Of a DNA stretch of 64,000 bases, positions 1 to 8,514 are shown one piece after another. Under the pieces are notes generated by a model. It was not told where the DNA came from, ran no database searches, and was given only the letters and a program-made list of their open reading frames with translations. This DNA is from Verrucomicrobiota bacterium. Lineage in GTDB: Bacteria > Verrucomicrobiota > Verrucomicrobiia > Opitutales > UBA2995. The stretch's first letter is position 1. Each line of letters opens with the position of its first letter. The translations under genes were made by a program, and so were the position numbers. The stretch covers positions 1 through 64,000 of the forward strand of contig JAQBYJ010000018.1 in the NCBI GenBank assembly GCA_027622555.1. Direction: 5' to 3'.

Positions 1-81
1 TATTTTTATCATTCATACACTGTGGCATATAACAGGAGTGTAGTCTATCCTAAAGATTGATCAGTAAGTGCCAATAAAAAG

Positions 82-120
82 TGTTACCGATGTCCTTAGA
101 AGATCTGTTACCGATGTCCT
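82..120. repeat. Two direct copies of a 15-bp motif, 24-bp period
   Basis: The motif TGTTACCGATGTCCT occurs at 82-96 and again at 106-120 with nine other bases between. Closely spaced GTTACCNATGT motifs are, from memory, seen at the ends of some IS481/IS21-like insertion sequences. No transposase is visible inside the window, so this may be the edge of an element that lies to the left, or a remnant. Positions 1-187 hold nothing else I recognise. Confidence 0.45.
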
Positions 121-187
121 CGGATCATACCGGATCTATTGGGTTCAGTTTTGTGTATGGGAGTAGCAAAGACTTTCCTTTCTATTT

Positions 188-3100
188 CTAAACCGCTCTC
201 GCCTCTTCAAACAGCTCAGCGGGCATAGGATATTCTAATTCCCAAATCATTGAGATCGGGCGATTGTTTTCATAGGAAAGTAGATCCTTCACAGGACCTA
301 AAAATACATAGGGATTTGTTTCACCATTGGTTCGTTTTTCAAGACGGGCAAAAAAGAGTATCGTGTATTCTCTCTTTTTGAAGTGGACGTAATTTTGACC
401 CGCCGTTCCTTTCTGCGCTGCTGCCGCTTGCGATTCCCAATGCAACTTGCTTCTGCTAATGGGATAATCTTTATACCGCGTTGTCGGCGTAAAATCCTTG
501 TCTTCTTTTTTAAAGGTTACGAGGTGCAAGTATGTTTTAATCTCTTTTGCATGAATCACTCCAGTTCCAGTTACCCCAGAATTGTGTAGATCAGCCAATC
601 CGAGCAACGCAAGAATTTCTCTCAAACCATACTGAGCATGTAAGCGTAGATCAGACGCAAATGGAAGAGGAATGGAAAATGTTGAGTAAGGGTGAAGCTT
701 TCTCCGCCAATCAATCACTTCCTTCAAATCCTTCTGGCTGTGCTTATTTTTTAACCACTTTTCAATCGATTCATAATAATCATTTACTCCCACTAAGCTC
801 CCCTTTTTGCCCCATAACAAATAGTGCAATGCTGCCGAGTCCCGTTCACTCATTCCATACTCACCCGAATCTTCCCCAACTTTCAATTTACCAATCCGCA
901 TAGCCTTTTCCAAAAAGACTGGGTCCGTGCGAAGGCAAAAGCGGCGAAGCGCCTGACGCGTTTCTCTCAAATCAGGATCATCAATAGGGGCATGGTTAAG
1001 CGCCACCGCCTTCCATTCCGACCAGGTTTTATTCTGCAAAAGTTGTATCGGCGATAAATCGGTCAATTCTATGAAATTAGCAAACGTAAGGGGTCGTCCT
1101 GTTTCCTTTTCAAAGGTTTGGATAGACTCAGGTACAAAGGAATTCAAATTACCCAATGTATTGCGAATGCTCTGAAGAATGTACTCCTTGGCCACCCGCT
1201 CGAACTGAATACTGCAACCAGGGGGCAAATTCGGGAAATCTTTTTCGATTTCCTGATCTATCCTTCTTCTCTTCGTCCTCAGCAATGCGGAAAGTTTCCG
1301 ATCGATCCTATACTTTTTATGTGACTGCCCCACAAAATCCAGCACGGTGAGGCAGTCCTTATCTGGAGCATGCCTTAAGCCTCTCCCAAGTTGTTGAAGA
1401 AAGACCGTAAGACTTTCTGTCGGTCTCAAGAACAGAACCATATTAATATCTGGGATATCCACCCCCTCACTGAATATATCCACTGCAAATAAAAACGAGA
1501 TCCGACCTTCCTTAAACTCCTTAAACCGTTCTTGTCGTATTTCACTCGGAGTTTCGCCGAGCACAGTTTCTGCAGAAAGCCCGATTTCCCTAAACTTCTC
1601 AGCCATAAATTCAGCATGACGCACACTCACACAGAATCCCACCGCCCGGATGGAATCCGTATCCGGAAAATAAGTGCGGATGCTATGCAGAATCACATCC
1701 AGCCGCTGACGTGCATTAAAATCATCGCCCGTATAAATGATCTCCAAAGCATTGGTATCATATTTACCGTTTCGCCAGAATTTATCATCCGCAACCGCTA
1801 CCGGATCAGTCACACCAAAGTAGTGAAACGGACAAAGCAGTTTTTCTTCAAGTGCTTCAGGCAATCTGATTTCTGCCGCAAAAGTATTATCAAAATCAGG
1901 AAGAATCGAACTACCGTCCATTCGTTCCGGAGTTGCAGTTAGTCCAAGAAGAATTCGAGGAGCCAAGTGATCCAAGAGAGGGCGGTAACTGTTTGCTGCG
2001 ATATGGTGAACCTCATCTACGACAACGAAATCGAAATGGTTCAAACCCACCTGTTCCCAAGTTCGTTTAGTATTAAAGCTCTGCACGGACGCAAATACAT
2101 ACTTCCAATCACTAGGCAAATCCTGACCGATGAGAAGCTCACCAAAATTATAGTCACGCAGAACCGTCCTAAAACAGTCCCTGGCTTGCTCCAGGATTTC
2201 CTTCCGATGAGCAACAAATAACAACTTATCTGCCAAAGGATTTGCTTTCCTAAATCGAGCATAGTCCAGAGCGGCGACCACCGTCTTGCCTGTTCCAGTT
2301 GCAGCCACAACTAAATTTCGAAACGATCCAGCATCTCTCGCTGCGGCCAACGATTCAAGAATCCGCTCCTGGTAGGGTCTCGGCGTTATCTCTGCAAAAA
2401 AGCGAAACCCACTCGATTTGTCACTTTGTTTCCCGTGCTTAATTGCCTTTCTAAACCGCGAGTAATCCTTTTCGGAATATTCTTCAAACTCTACTCGCTC
2501 CCAGTAGCTTTCAAACTCTGCGGTAAACCGGTCTAGCATATGCGGCATATCTTGAACTGTCACTTTCACAGTCCATTCCAGCCCACTAGTTATCGCCGCT
2601 TTCGACATATTCGCCGATCCGATATAAGCCGTGGAGAAACCCGACTTCCGATAAAAGTGATAGGCCTTTGCATGCAATCGAGTGCGCTCGGTATCGTAAG
2701 AAACACGAATCGAAAAGTTCGGCTGCCCAGCCAACCACTCAACCGCGGCTGGATCGGAGGCACCCATATAGGAAGTGGTAATAATTCTTACCTTCACACC
2801 ACGCTCAATTAGGTTCTCAAATCCAGGCAACAACAAGCGGAGCCCGGACCACTTGATAAAAGACACCAAAATATCCACACGGTCGGCAGTCATCATTTCT
2901 GCTCTAAGCTCACGATCCAACTGCGGGTCGTCTCCAGAACCCGTTAGCAAACTGCTAATACTCATCGGGGTTTCCGGGATAGAAATCACCGCACTCGAAG
3001 ACCGTTTCTTTACCTCCCTCAACAAACTCTTAGGTTTCGATAGAAGCCGCTTGCGAAGCGTATACTCCAATCCATCTTGAGCCGCCAGCAGCTCAATCAG

Positions 3101-3325
3101 GCGATTCACCAAATCCAAACGATTTTCTTTTTTCGTTATTCGAAAAGCACGCTGCAGCACCTGCCACAAAAACTGACTGTAAGCACCCGGTGTTGACTCT
3201 TCATCCACCGATTGAAGTAATCCAATCAGCTCAGGTTGTCCGTTCAACAACGTCTCCAACTCCTCATCGAGCAAAGCCTCATAAAGCCCCTCAGGTAACA
3301 ATTCCTGATTACTTTCAGCGCTCAT
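188..3325 (-). CDS. PLD-like nuclease / SF2 helicase with C-terminal DUF3427-like region
   Basis: A 1045-residue multidomain protein. Residues about 140-290 form a phospholipase-D-like domain with the HxK motif at H218-K220 followed by GSANMS. Residues about 310-690 are a superfamily 2 helicase: Walker A ATGTGKT at 342-348, DEVH box at 437-440, TATP near 464, and an arginine-finger motif QxLGRGLRH. The last 350 residues resemble the DUF3427 tail of this family. It should cut or process nucleic acid while using ATP; substrate unknown. It overlaps the upstream Nudix gene by four bases (ATGA), so the pair is probably translationally coupled. Proteins of this architecture are often found among defence or DNA-repair genes; that role is inferred here. 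Confidence 0.9.
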   Translation of the reverse strand: MSAESNQELLPEGLYEALLDEELETLLNGQPELIGLLQSVDEESTPGAYSQFLWQVLQRAFRITKKENRLDLVNRLIELLAAQDGLEYTLRKRLLSKPKSLLREVKKRSSSAVISIPETPMSISSLLTGSGDDPQLDRELRAEMMTADRVDILVSFIKWSGLRLLLPGFENLIERGVKVRIITTSYMGASDPAAVEWLAGQPNFSIRVSYDTERTRLHAKAYHFYRKSGFSTAYIGSANMSKAAITSGLEWTVKVTVQDMPHMLDRFTAEFESYWERVEFEEYSEKDYSRFRKAIKHGKQSDKSSGFRFFAEITPRPYQERILESLAAARDAGSFRNLVVAATGTGKTVVAALDYARFRKANPLADKLLFVAHRKEILEQARDCFRTVLRDYNFGELLIGQDLPSDWKYVFASVQSFNTKRTWEQVGLNHFDFVVVDEVHHIAANSYRPLLDHLAPRILLGLTATPERMDGSSILPDFDNTFAAEIRLPEALEEKLLCPFHYFGVTDPVAVADDKFWRNGKYDTNALEIIYTGDDFNARQRLDVILHSIRTYFPDTDSIRAVGFCVSVRHAEFMAEKFREIGLSAETVLGETPSEIRQERFKEFKEGRISFLFAVDIFSEGVDIPDINMVLFLRPTESLTVFLQQLGRGLRHAPDKDCLTVLDFVGQSHKKYRIDRKLSALLRTKRRRIDQEIEKDFPNLPPGCSIQFERVAKEYILQSIRNTLGNLNSFVPESIQTFEKETGRPLTFANFIELTDLSPIQLLQNKTWSEWKAVALNHAPIDDPDLRETRQALRRFCLRTDPVFLEKAMRIGKLKVGEDSGEYGMSERDSAALHYLLWGKKGSLVGVNDYYESIEKWLKNKHSQKDLKEVIDWRRKLHPYSTFSIPLPFASDLRLHAQYGLREILALLGLADLHNSGVTGTGVIHAKEIKTYLHLVTFKKEDKDFTPTTRYKDYPISRSKLHWESQAAAAQKGTAGQNYVHFKKREYTILFFARLEKRTNGETNPYVFLGPVKDLLSYENNRPISMIWELEYPMPAELFEEARAV

Positions 3326-3732
3326 ACGGAAAACATCTTTTGCAGTTCTTGTACAATCGGAATGTCCGCCGGAGCCCAGTTCAACTCATGTGCACGCTCC
3401 ACGTCTACCCAATCCATCGCAGAATGTTCGTGCAAAGTAATTTCCGGGATTTCATCACAGTTGGCCAAAAACGGCCACAAGCGAATCGTAGCAAAGCCAT
3501 AAACATGAGTTGTCTCTGTTAGGGCCTTCAACTCCCCCAACTCCAAATTCAACTCCTCCACAATCTCCCGCCTCAGCGCATCCTTAGCAGATTCACCCTC
3601 CTCAATCTTCCCACCCGGGAATTCCCAATACCCACCCAGAGAACTCCTCTCCGGCCGTTGTACCATAAACACCTGGTTTCTGGTATTCATCATCACAAGA
3701 CAACTCACTTCGATTATATTATCTTGTCTCAT
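3322..3732 (-). CDS. Nudix hydrolase, MutT-like (8-oxo-dGTP diphosphatase family)
   Basis: A 136-residue single-domain Nudix protein. The Nudix box is complete: G41, five residues, E47, seven residues, then REIVEE at 55-60, which supplies the Mg2+-binding glutamates. The length and the FPGGK lead-in match MutT-type (deoxy)nucleoside triphosphate pyrophosphohydrolases, which remove oxidised or non-canonical nucleotides. It is the first gene of a two-gene unit: its TGA overlaps the ATG of the helicase downstream. The exact nucleotide substrate cannot be told from sequence, so a role in pool cleaning or in a defence reaction with the helicase both remain possible. Confidence 0.88.
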   Translation of the reverse strand: MRQDNIIEVSCLVMMNTRNQVFMVQRPERSSLGGYWEFPGGKIEEGESAKDALRREIVEELNLELGELKALTETTHVYGFATIRLWPFLANCDEIPEITLHEHSAMDWVDVERAHELNWAPADIPIVQELQKMFSV

Positions 3733-4356
3733 CTACAATTTCAGAGATCGAGCATGCAAAATTCGTGCACGAAGAGCCCGAACGCAAAAAATAAACATCT
3801 GACCGTCACACGATTCGAGAGATTTGTTTTTAGAAGCAGTAGTTGCCATCAAGGGGAAATTGGGACGTCAGAATAAGACCTACAAGGTCTTAACTCATTA
3901 CAAATGATATCATTGAGGTCCGAGACGTGCAAAAGACGTCGCGTCGCGTGCAAAAGACGTCGGGTCTTGACTCTTGACAAAACGCTTCATTGGGGTCCGA
4001 AAAAAGCCGGCTAGGAACACTGGACTTTTTGAAGTTTGGAAATTCTATAATTTCGTGAAGGGGCTGCATTTGAATCGGGAATTGATTGATCAGATTAAAG
4101 CTGAATCCGGCGGAATGGGAAGGAGAAACTTTGGAAGGATGAAGGCTGATCCTACGTCGCCCTATCGGGCTATGCAGGACAAGATGGATGTTGGGGCCCA
4201 GTCGACTTGGTTTTTTCAAAACCCTGGTCGATACCTCCCAACCGCGTTTACCCGCTAAAGCAGGTAGCCCGCGTAAAAAGTTGAAGGTTTATTTTCCAAT
4301 CTACCGGGCTATGCTGGATAGGAGGTGGTGCATGTAGGCCGCTAATTCTTTTTGGA
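3733..4356. other. 624-bp gap with short repeats, no convincing gene
   Basis: Between the Nudix and ORF6N genes no reading frame looks coding. A frame on the plus strand (3974-4258) opens only with TTG and has no recognisable domain. The stretch contains a doubled GTGCAAAAGACGTCG motif at about 3927-3962, a repeated CATTGRGGTCCGA phrase flanking it, and a repeated CGGGCTATGC phrase near 4167 and 4306. This looks like decayed repeat or insertion-element DNA. Confidence 0.5.
3927..3962. repeat. Short tandem duplication (about 21-bp unit)
   Basis: The 15-mer GTGCAAAAGACGTCG occurs twice in tandem, with a unit of about 21 bp. It is followed by GGTCTTGACTCTTGAC, a phrase style also seen near 61.6 kb (TTGACCATTGACTATTGACC). 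Function unknown; likely part of a dispersed repeat. Confidence 0.5.
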
Positions 4357-4917
4357 TTATTTGCGCAGATACTTAGCTTTACACTCCTTGGCTTGGAATC
4401 CGATACGCTTCTTGGGATCATCCGAAGCGGGGGCAATAAGCGGGACCAGCTTCTGGTAAATATCCCAAAGCGTGTTGTCATGCTGGAGGAGGGTTTTCTC
4501 GGTCTCGGCCAGGCGTTTCAGGATGTGCTCGTTGCCCGACAGAAGTTCGCGCTGGCGAACGAAGGCCCGGAGGATGAACACACTCATTTTCACCGCCTCG
4601 TCAGAATTTAGAATCGTGGCCGCCATAAGGGTGCCGTGTTCTGTAAATACAAACGGCGGTTTTCGCCGTCCTCCGTGTCTACTTGATGTCACAGATTGTG
4701 ATATCAAGTTTCTAAACTCCTCATGGGTAAGCTGAAACGCAAATTCCTCAGGGAATCGTTTCAAGTTCCTCTTTACAGCTTGATTAAACACTCGCGTCTC
4801 AACTTCATACGCAAATGCCAGGTCACTATCCAACACAACCTGTAAGCCGCGAACGGTATAAATCGGAGGTTTGTTATAAACTTGAAAGGTCTGAGTAGGT
4901 TTTTTCTTGGTCGCCAT
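4357..4917 (-). CDS. ORF6N domain protein
   Basis: A 186-residue protein whose first 110 residues match the ORF6N DNA-binding domain: IYTVRG near the start, DLAFAYEVETRVFNQAVKRN, RFPEEFAFQLT, and the FTEHGTLMAATIL block. This domain is found in phage antirepressors and in chromosomal proteins of mobile-element origin, and is thought to bind DNA. The C-terminal 70 residues form a predicted helix that may mediate oligomerisation. The gene starts five bases after the stop of a broken nucleotidyltransferase gene on the same strand, so both may once have formed one unit. Target unknown. Confidence 0.85.
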   Translation of the reverse strand: MATKKKPTQTFQVYNKPPIYTVRGLQVVLDSDLAFAYEVETRVFNQAVKRNLKRFPEEFAFQLTHEEFRNLISQSVTSSRHGGRRKPPFVFTEHGTLMAATILNSDEAVKMSVFILRAFVRQRELLSGNEHILKRLAETEKTLLQHDNTLWDIYQKLVPLIAPASDDPKKRIGFQAKECKAKYLRK

Positions 4918-4921
4918 ATAA

Positions 4922-5140
4922 TTACTTCACCTCCTCGTAGAACAAGGGGCCGATTTTCTCCAGAAGAGAGCGGTAGAAATCAGCGTCCCTACTCGTAAAA
5001 GGCTGAAATGAAAAAATGCCAGAATCCAGGGAGCTGTATTTTTCTGCCCAAAGGTTTACGGCCTACCCTCCAACCAATATCAGCCCAGTCTCGGCATTCC
5101 GCAAATCAACGAAATCTTTAACTGTGAGGTTTCTTTCCAA
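4922..5140 (-). pseudogene. Nucleotidyltransferase fragment with in-frame TAG and 3' truncation
   Basis: Translating the minus strand from the TTG at 5138-5140 gives LTVKDFVDLRNAETGLILVGG, then TAG (5063-5065), then AVNLWAEKYSSLDSG and FTSRDADFYRSLLEKIGP before TAA at 4922. The phrases LVGGxAVNLW and TSRDADF are the N-terminal nucleotide-binding signature of small bacterial nucleotidyltransferases (AbiEii/DUF1814-like, MNT-type). Gln (CAG) is usual where TAG stands, so one C-to-T change would explain the stop. Family members normally run about 200 residues; here the frame ends after about 72 codons, so the 3' part is also gone. Both lesions argue for a dead gene. Confidence 0.6.
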
Positions 5141-5327
5141 CTGCGAGGGCTTCCCAATCAATTTCGGATTTGTCCCAGAAATCTTCGGGGAGTATGGAGT
5201 TCCGGCGCTGAAGGTCAGCCGGAGTCAACCGTTCGGACACTGTAGCCTTGGCGTCCAGTCGACGGGCATTCGTCCTCTTACGAGTGAATTCCTGATCGAT
5301 GTCCACAACTGGAGTATTTTTTGCCAT
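5118..5327 (-). CDS. Small ORF upstream of the broken nucleotidyltransferase
   Basis: A 69-residue frame starting MAKNTPVVDIDQEF and ending AVGKKPHS; an upstream in-frame ATG at 5402 would add 25 residues with no obvious role. It overlaps the start of the nucleotidyltransferase remnant by about 23 bases, an arrangement common for two-gene toxin-antitoxin or accessory pairs. The sequence is charged and small, with no domain I recognise. It may be the partner of the degraded nucleotidyltransferase; that is inference from position only. Confidence 0.45.
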   Translation of the reverse strand: MAKNTPVVDIDQEFTRKRTNARRLDAKATVSERLTPADLQRRNSILPEDFWDKSEIDWEALAVGKKPHS

Positions 5328-5506
5328 AGTCGTTAAACTACCATTATTACCTTCAAGGTCAAGAAGCTGGATAATCAGGGATTGGATGTCTGAGCTGAGC
5401 AAAAATCGTCTAAAAAGCGTTGGTTATTTACAGCTTGTAATGGGACATGTACCGAATGAAATGCCAGGAGCCCAGTGACGACAAGACCGGAATATGGGTT
5501 AAGACA

Positions 5507-6223
5507 TCAAAGCTTGGATGGCGTTTTGGTGGCCTTGGCGACAATCGGTTCTAATCCCGCGGCGCGATCCCGGGCGATGGCCTTTTCGGAGGCCCGCTTC
5601 AAGGCAGCTTCGGCTCCGACAAAATCCGGGTTGTTGAGCGGCTGCACACGACGGGCTTTCTTTTCTGACGCTTGGTAAGGAATTGAATCTTCCATGAGTT
5701 TTTCAGGGGGATGGTTTTCACCAGTTTCCAATAATTCCGGTGGTTGTAATGAACCATCGTAAATGGCCCACTCATCGACAATCTCCAAATAGTGCTTCCA
5801 CAAGTTATCCCAACCCCGCGCATAACGGCGACGGATCGTTGAAGCAGGAATATTGTGGCCTCCGTAACGGACACGCCGTTCGACTCGGCGAATGGCAAAT
5901 TCAGGATCGGGAAGTTTGAGAAAGTAGAGTTTTACCTGGTAACCGTCCTTCTGCCATCGCGGAATCATGCGTAGGTAGACTCGGGTGGAGAGAGTCGTTT
6001 CGAAAGCAAAGCTCTTGCCGTTGGCGGCGAGTTCTCCAATCCGTTTCAGCATCACCCGACCAGCTGCAATAGCCACGCCGTCCGGGTGAAACGGACTCAA
6101 TCCTGCGGCGATCAAATCCGCATTCACAAACTCATGGCAGTCGGCCTCCTGAGGAAGAAACTCCTCGGCGAAGGTTGTTTTCCCCGCCCCGTTGGGTCCG
6201 GCAATGATAAGGATCTTCTTCAT
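5507..6223 (-). CDS. Zeta-toxin-like P-loop kinase (COG4185-type)
   Basis: A 238-residue protein with Walker A GPNGAGKT at residues 9-16, FVNADLIAAGLSP, the GKSFAFETTLS block, and RRVERRVRYGGH followed by a basic helix. This order is that of the zeta-toxin/predicted ABC-type ATPase family (P-loop kinases related to UDP-N-acetylglucosamine kinases). The C-terminal 60 residues are Ala/Lys-rich and less conserved. It overlaps a 37-codon ORF just upstream by four bases (ATGA), the usual layout of a toxin preceded by a small antitoxin. Toxic activity is inferred; a housekeeping kinase role is possible. Confidence 0.85.
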   Translation of the reverse strand: MKKILIIAGPNGAGKTTFAEEFLPQEADCHEFVNADLIAAGLSPFHPDGVAIAAGRVMLKRIGELAANGKSFAFETTLSTRVYLRMIPRWQKDGYQVKLYFLKLPDPEFAIRRVERRVRYGGHNIPASTIRRRYARGWDNLWKHYLEIVDEWAIYDGSLQPPELLETGENHPPEKLMEDSIPYQASEKKARRVQPLNNPDFVGAEAALKRASEKAIARDRAAGLEPIVAKATKTPSKL

Positions 6224-6333
6224 GCGGCGAGGACAGAGTTTGACTCCTCAATTTCCTGATCTAACCAGGCGGATTCCTCAAGATGGAAGTCAATGGAATG
6301 GCGTACAAATTGTTCGGGAATCGATTGGAACAT
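6220..6333 (-). CDS. 37-codon ORF coupled to zeta-like kinase, candidate antitoxin
   Basis: Starts at an ATG directly preceded in frame by TGA, so the start is well bounded. It encodes a strongly acidic 37-residue peptide beginning MFQSIPEQFVRHSID and ending SNSVLAA. Its TGA overlaps the ATG of the zeta-like gene (ATGA), indicating translational coupling. I recognise no family. Position, size and acidity fit a small antitoxin or leader for the kinase, but this is inference. It is easily missed by gene callers because of its length. Confidence 0.5.
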   Translation of the reverse strand: MFQSIPEQFVRHSIDFHLEESAWLDQEIEESNSVLAA

Positions 6334-6792
6334 TCAGTGGAAATGAAAGGTTAATTTTTAGACATCCAGGAAATTGGGGCAAGCGTTGAAATAGAAGGGT
6401 CTCACACGGAGGCAAAAGGAGCACAGAGCTGGAAAAAGGAGGAGTGGAGGCTGGATGGCGAAGTAAACTTCGTGCCGGGACCGCTAAGCCCCAGCTTGGC
6501 TTTATTTATTCAACTGCCGAGCTCGGGCTCAGCGTTCCCAGGGGGGTCGCGACTAAAGTTACTCCTACAAAAGGACGAAGGTGACTTTTTCTGTAGTGAA
6601 TCAGCCCAAAGAATTCTGTGCGGAAAGACCATAAGACCATCCACTCGCCAATGGGAATTCGTTGGATCCGGTAGCTCAGATTTTGACATTTTTCGAAATC
6701 ACACCCGGCTTTTCACCATTATCTATATTTCATTTGCCAAGCATGCTGCAATCTATTCTGTAGGAATTAAGTCTTCATTATCAGCTACCCAA
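6334..6792. other. Intergenic region upstream of nuoA
   Basis: About 460 bp between divergently oriented genes. An open frame runs through it into nuoA, but the NuoA family begins at 6793, so I treat this part as non-coding. It contains a REP-like piece (6545-6571) and is the expected place for the nuo promoter. A TTGACA hexamer lies at 6683-6688, but no good -10 box sits 16-18 bases downstream, so I do not call a promoter. Confidence 0.5.
6545..6571. repeat. REP-like element, family A (diverged)
   Basis: Reads GTCGCGACTAAAGTTACTCC then TACA, a diverged copy of the family A palindrome (GCGGCGTAAAGCCGCTCCTACA) found at 7238, 48244, 51636 and 52575. Confidence 0.45.
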
Positions 6793-7158
6793 ATGGACTC
6801 GCATTGGATTAATTACCTTACCCTGCTTGGATTCGCCATATTCGCGCTGATCATTGCCTGTACGCCTCTCCTGATTGCCAGGGTATTGAGTCCCCATAAG
6901 CCGAGTGACTTGAAACAGGCCACCTACGAGTGTGGGTTGGAATCCTCCGGGGAAGCCTGGGGAAAATTTAAAATGCAATACTACCTCTATGCGCTGGTCT
7001 TTGTGATATTCGATATCGAGGCGGTATTTATCTATCCCTGGGCCACCGCGTTTACCAGCATCGGCTTTGGCAGTTTTGTGGCCATGAGTGTGTTCATTTT
7101 AATCATGGCGGAGAGCCTTGTGTATCTCTGGTTGAAAGGATTTCTGGAATGGAAATAA
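6793..7158 (+). CDS. nuoA: NADH-quinone oxidoreductase subunit A
   Basis: 121 residues with three predicted membrane helices, the usual length for NuoA. The conserved YECGLES and FKMQYYLYALVFVIFDIE phrases are present in the family order; the FDIE acidic residues lie in the membrane near the quinone channel. NuoA sits at the joint between the peripheral and membrane arms of complex I. I chose ATG 6793 because the open frame extends 107 codons further upstream with no family similarity. First gene of a 12-gene nuo cluster; 118 bp separate it from nuoB. Confidence 0.95.
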   Translation: MDSHWINYLTLLGFAIFALIIACTPLLIARVLSPHKPSDLKQATYECGLESSGEAWGKFKMQYYLYALVFVIFDIEAVFIYPWATAFTSIGFGSFVAMSVFILIMAESLVYLWLKGFLEWK

Positions 7159-7237
7159 TTCAAAATGTTCAGTTGCGCGAGGAGCTGCGTTGCAGGGCGA
7201 ACCGCGTACCAAGAGCGATCCGAGGCCACTCAATGAA

Positions 7238-7265
7238 ATCGGGGCGTAAAGCCCCTCCTACAGTT
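7238..7265. repeat. REP-like element, family A, in the nuoA-nuoB gap
   Basis: An imperfect palindrome of the form ATCGGGGCGTAAAGCCCCTCCTACAG. The stem CGGGGC/GCCCC is compensated relative to the other copies (GCGGC/GCCGC), so pairing is kept although bases differ. That pattern suggests selection on a hairpin, or spread of a structured element. Confidence 0.7.
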
Positions 7266-7276
7266 CACACAATCCT

Positions 7277-7927
7277 ATGAGCACCACCGAGGAAGAAGAG
7301 GTAGACCTATCACCGGAAGCGACAGCTAAGGCGGGCGTTATTCTGTCTTCCCTGGATTGGATCTACAACTGGAGCCGAAGTAATTCCGTGTGGCCATTGC
7401 AGTTTGGGTTGGCTTGTTGCGCCATCGAGATGATTGGGACGGCCGGTTCGCGCCACGATATTTCCCGGTTTGGAGCCGAGGTGTTTCGCCCGTCTCCCCG
7501 TCAATCGGACCTCATGCTCGTTTCAGGAACGGTCACCAAGAAGATGGCCCCTCAGGTAGTCCGAATCTATAATCAGATGCCGGAGCCGAAGTATGTGATC
7601 GCCATGGGTGCCTGCGCGATTTCCGGCGGTCCTTTCAAACAGGGCTACAATGTACTTAAAGGAATCGACCGTTACATCCCGGTCGATGTCTACCTGCCTG
7701 GCTGCCCTCCCCGTCCCGAAGCATTGCTCCATGCACTGATGACGCTTCAGGCTAAAATCAAAAAGGAGAAAAGCTTGGGGAAGCATATTACCAACCCGGC
7801 TTACAAGGAAGGAAAGCGCATTTATCCCGTGCCCGTGTTGACCGGGAACGATCTCGAGCCTCCCTACAATCACGAAGTCTGGACGCCTCCGGTAAAAAAC
7901 CCAAACATTGCGGACGCCTGCGAATAA
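7277..7927 (+). CDS. nuoB: NADH-quinone oxidoreductase subunit B
   Basis: 216 residues. The N2 [4Fe-4S] cluster ligands are visible: the tandem Cys of LACCAIEM, the Cys of GACAISGG and the Cys of [24 protein letters not shown] is the standard NuoB block. NuoB holds the terminal cluster that hands electrons to quinone. The C-terminus after ALMTLQ is about 55 residues and longer than in the E. coli protein. Its last base overlaps the nuoC start, so the two are coupled. Confidence 0.96.
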   Translation: MSTTEEEEVDLSPEATAKAGVILSSLDWIYNWSRSNSVWPLQFGLACCAIEMIGTAGSRHDISRFGAEVFRPSPRQSDLMLVSGTVTKKMAPQVVRIYNQMPEPKYVIAMGACAISGGPFKQGYNVLKGIDRYIPVDVYLPGCPPRPEALLHALMTLQAKIKKEKSLGKHITNPAYKEGKRIYPVPVLTGNDLEPPYNHEVWTPPVKNPNIADACE

Positions 7928-8514
7928 TGGAGATCAACCACGAAGCCATACTTCGGCATTTTCCAGATCTCGAGTGGGAGGAGGATACAAAGAGCCTCAT
8001 AGTCCCTCCCGAAAAGGTGACAGAGGTGGTTACCTGGTTAAAAGAACATCCGATGATGAAATTGGATTATCTGAGTTGTATTTCGGGGGTGGATTATATC
8101 GAAAGCGAGGTAAAGACCAAGGCCCGCAATGAAGAGGGAAAGATGGAGGTCATCATCACCAAAACGCCCGATAAGATGGAGGTCGTTTATCACCTTTTTT
8201 CCATGGAGAAAAAGATCGGCCCGCTGGTACTTAAACAGCGCGTCATGACTCGCGATAATCCGGTCGTCACTTCACTCACCCCTATTTATCGCGGAGCTGA
8301 GTTGATGGAACGCGAGATCTTCGACCTGTTTGGCATTCACTTTACCGGTCATCCGGATCTCCGCCGAATTCTCATGTGGGATGAGTTTGAGCATTATCCG
8401 ATGAGGAAAGATTACACTCCTCCCAACGATTACGACTACGAACCCACTCCCCACGATTCTGTCATCGAACGAGCAAAGGAACGACAAGAGGAATTGGAAA
8501 GGCAGAAGTCATGA
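7927..8514 (+). CDS. nuoC: NADH-quinone oxidoreductase subunit C (30 kDa)
   Basis: 195 residues. The family block [28 protein letters not shown] is split across residues about 120-145, followed by [14 protein letters not shown]. NuoC is a peripheral-arm scaffold subunit that packs against NuoD and NuoB. It is a separate gene here, not the NuoCD fusion of enterobacteria. It overlaps nuoB by one base and nuoD by four bases (ATGA). Confidence 0.95.
   Translation: MEINHEAILRHFPDLEWEEDTKSLIVPPEKVTEVVTWLKEHPMMKLDYLSCISGVDYIESEVKTKARNEEGKMEVIITKTPDKMEVVYHLFSMEKKIGPLVLKQRVMTRDNPVVTSLTPIYRGAELMEREIFDLFGIHFTGHPDLRRILMWDEFEHYPMRKDYTPPNDYDYEPTPHDSVIERAKERQEELERQKS

Noticed and set aside
3974-4258. 94-codon plus-strand frame between the Nudix and ORF6N genes
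   Set aside because: Opens on TTG, has no family similarity, and its DNA carries repeat phrases. More likely chance.
6683-6711. Possible sigma-70 promoter for nuoA (TTGACA at 6683)
   Set aside because: No acceptable -10 hexamer at the right spacing; the TATCTATAT stretch is about 31 bp away.
6472-6792. Long N-terminal extension of NuoA
   Set aside because: The NuoA family starts at the ATG at 6793; the upstream codons give no similarity and include a REP-like repeat.
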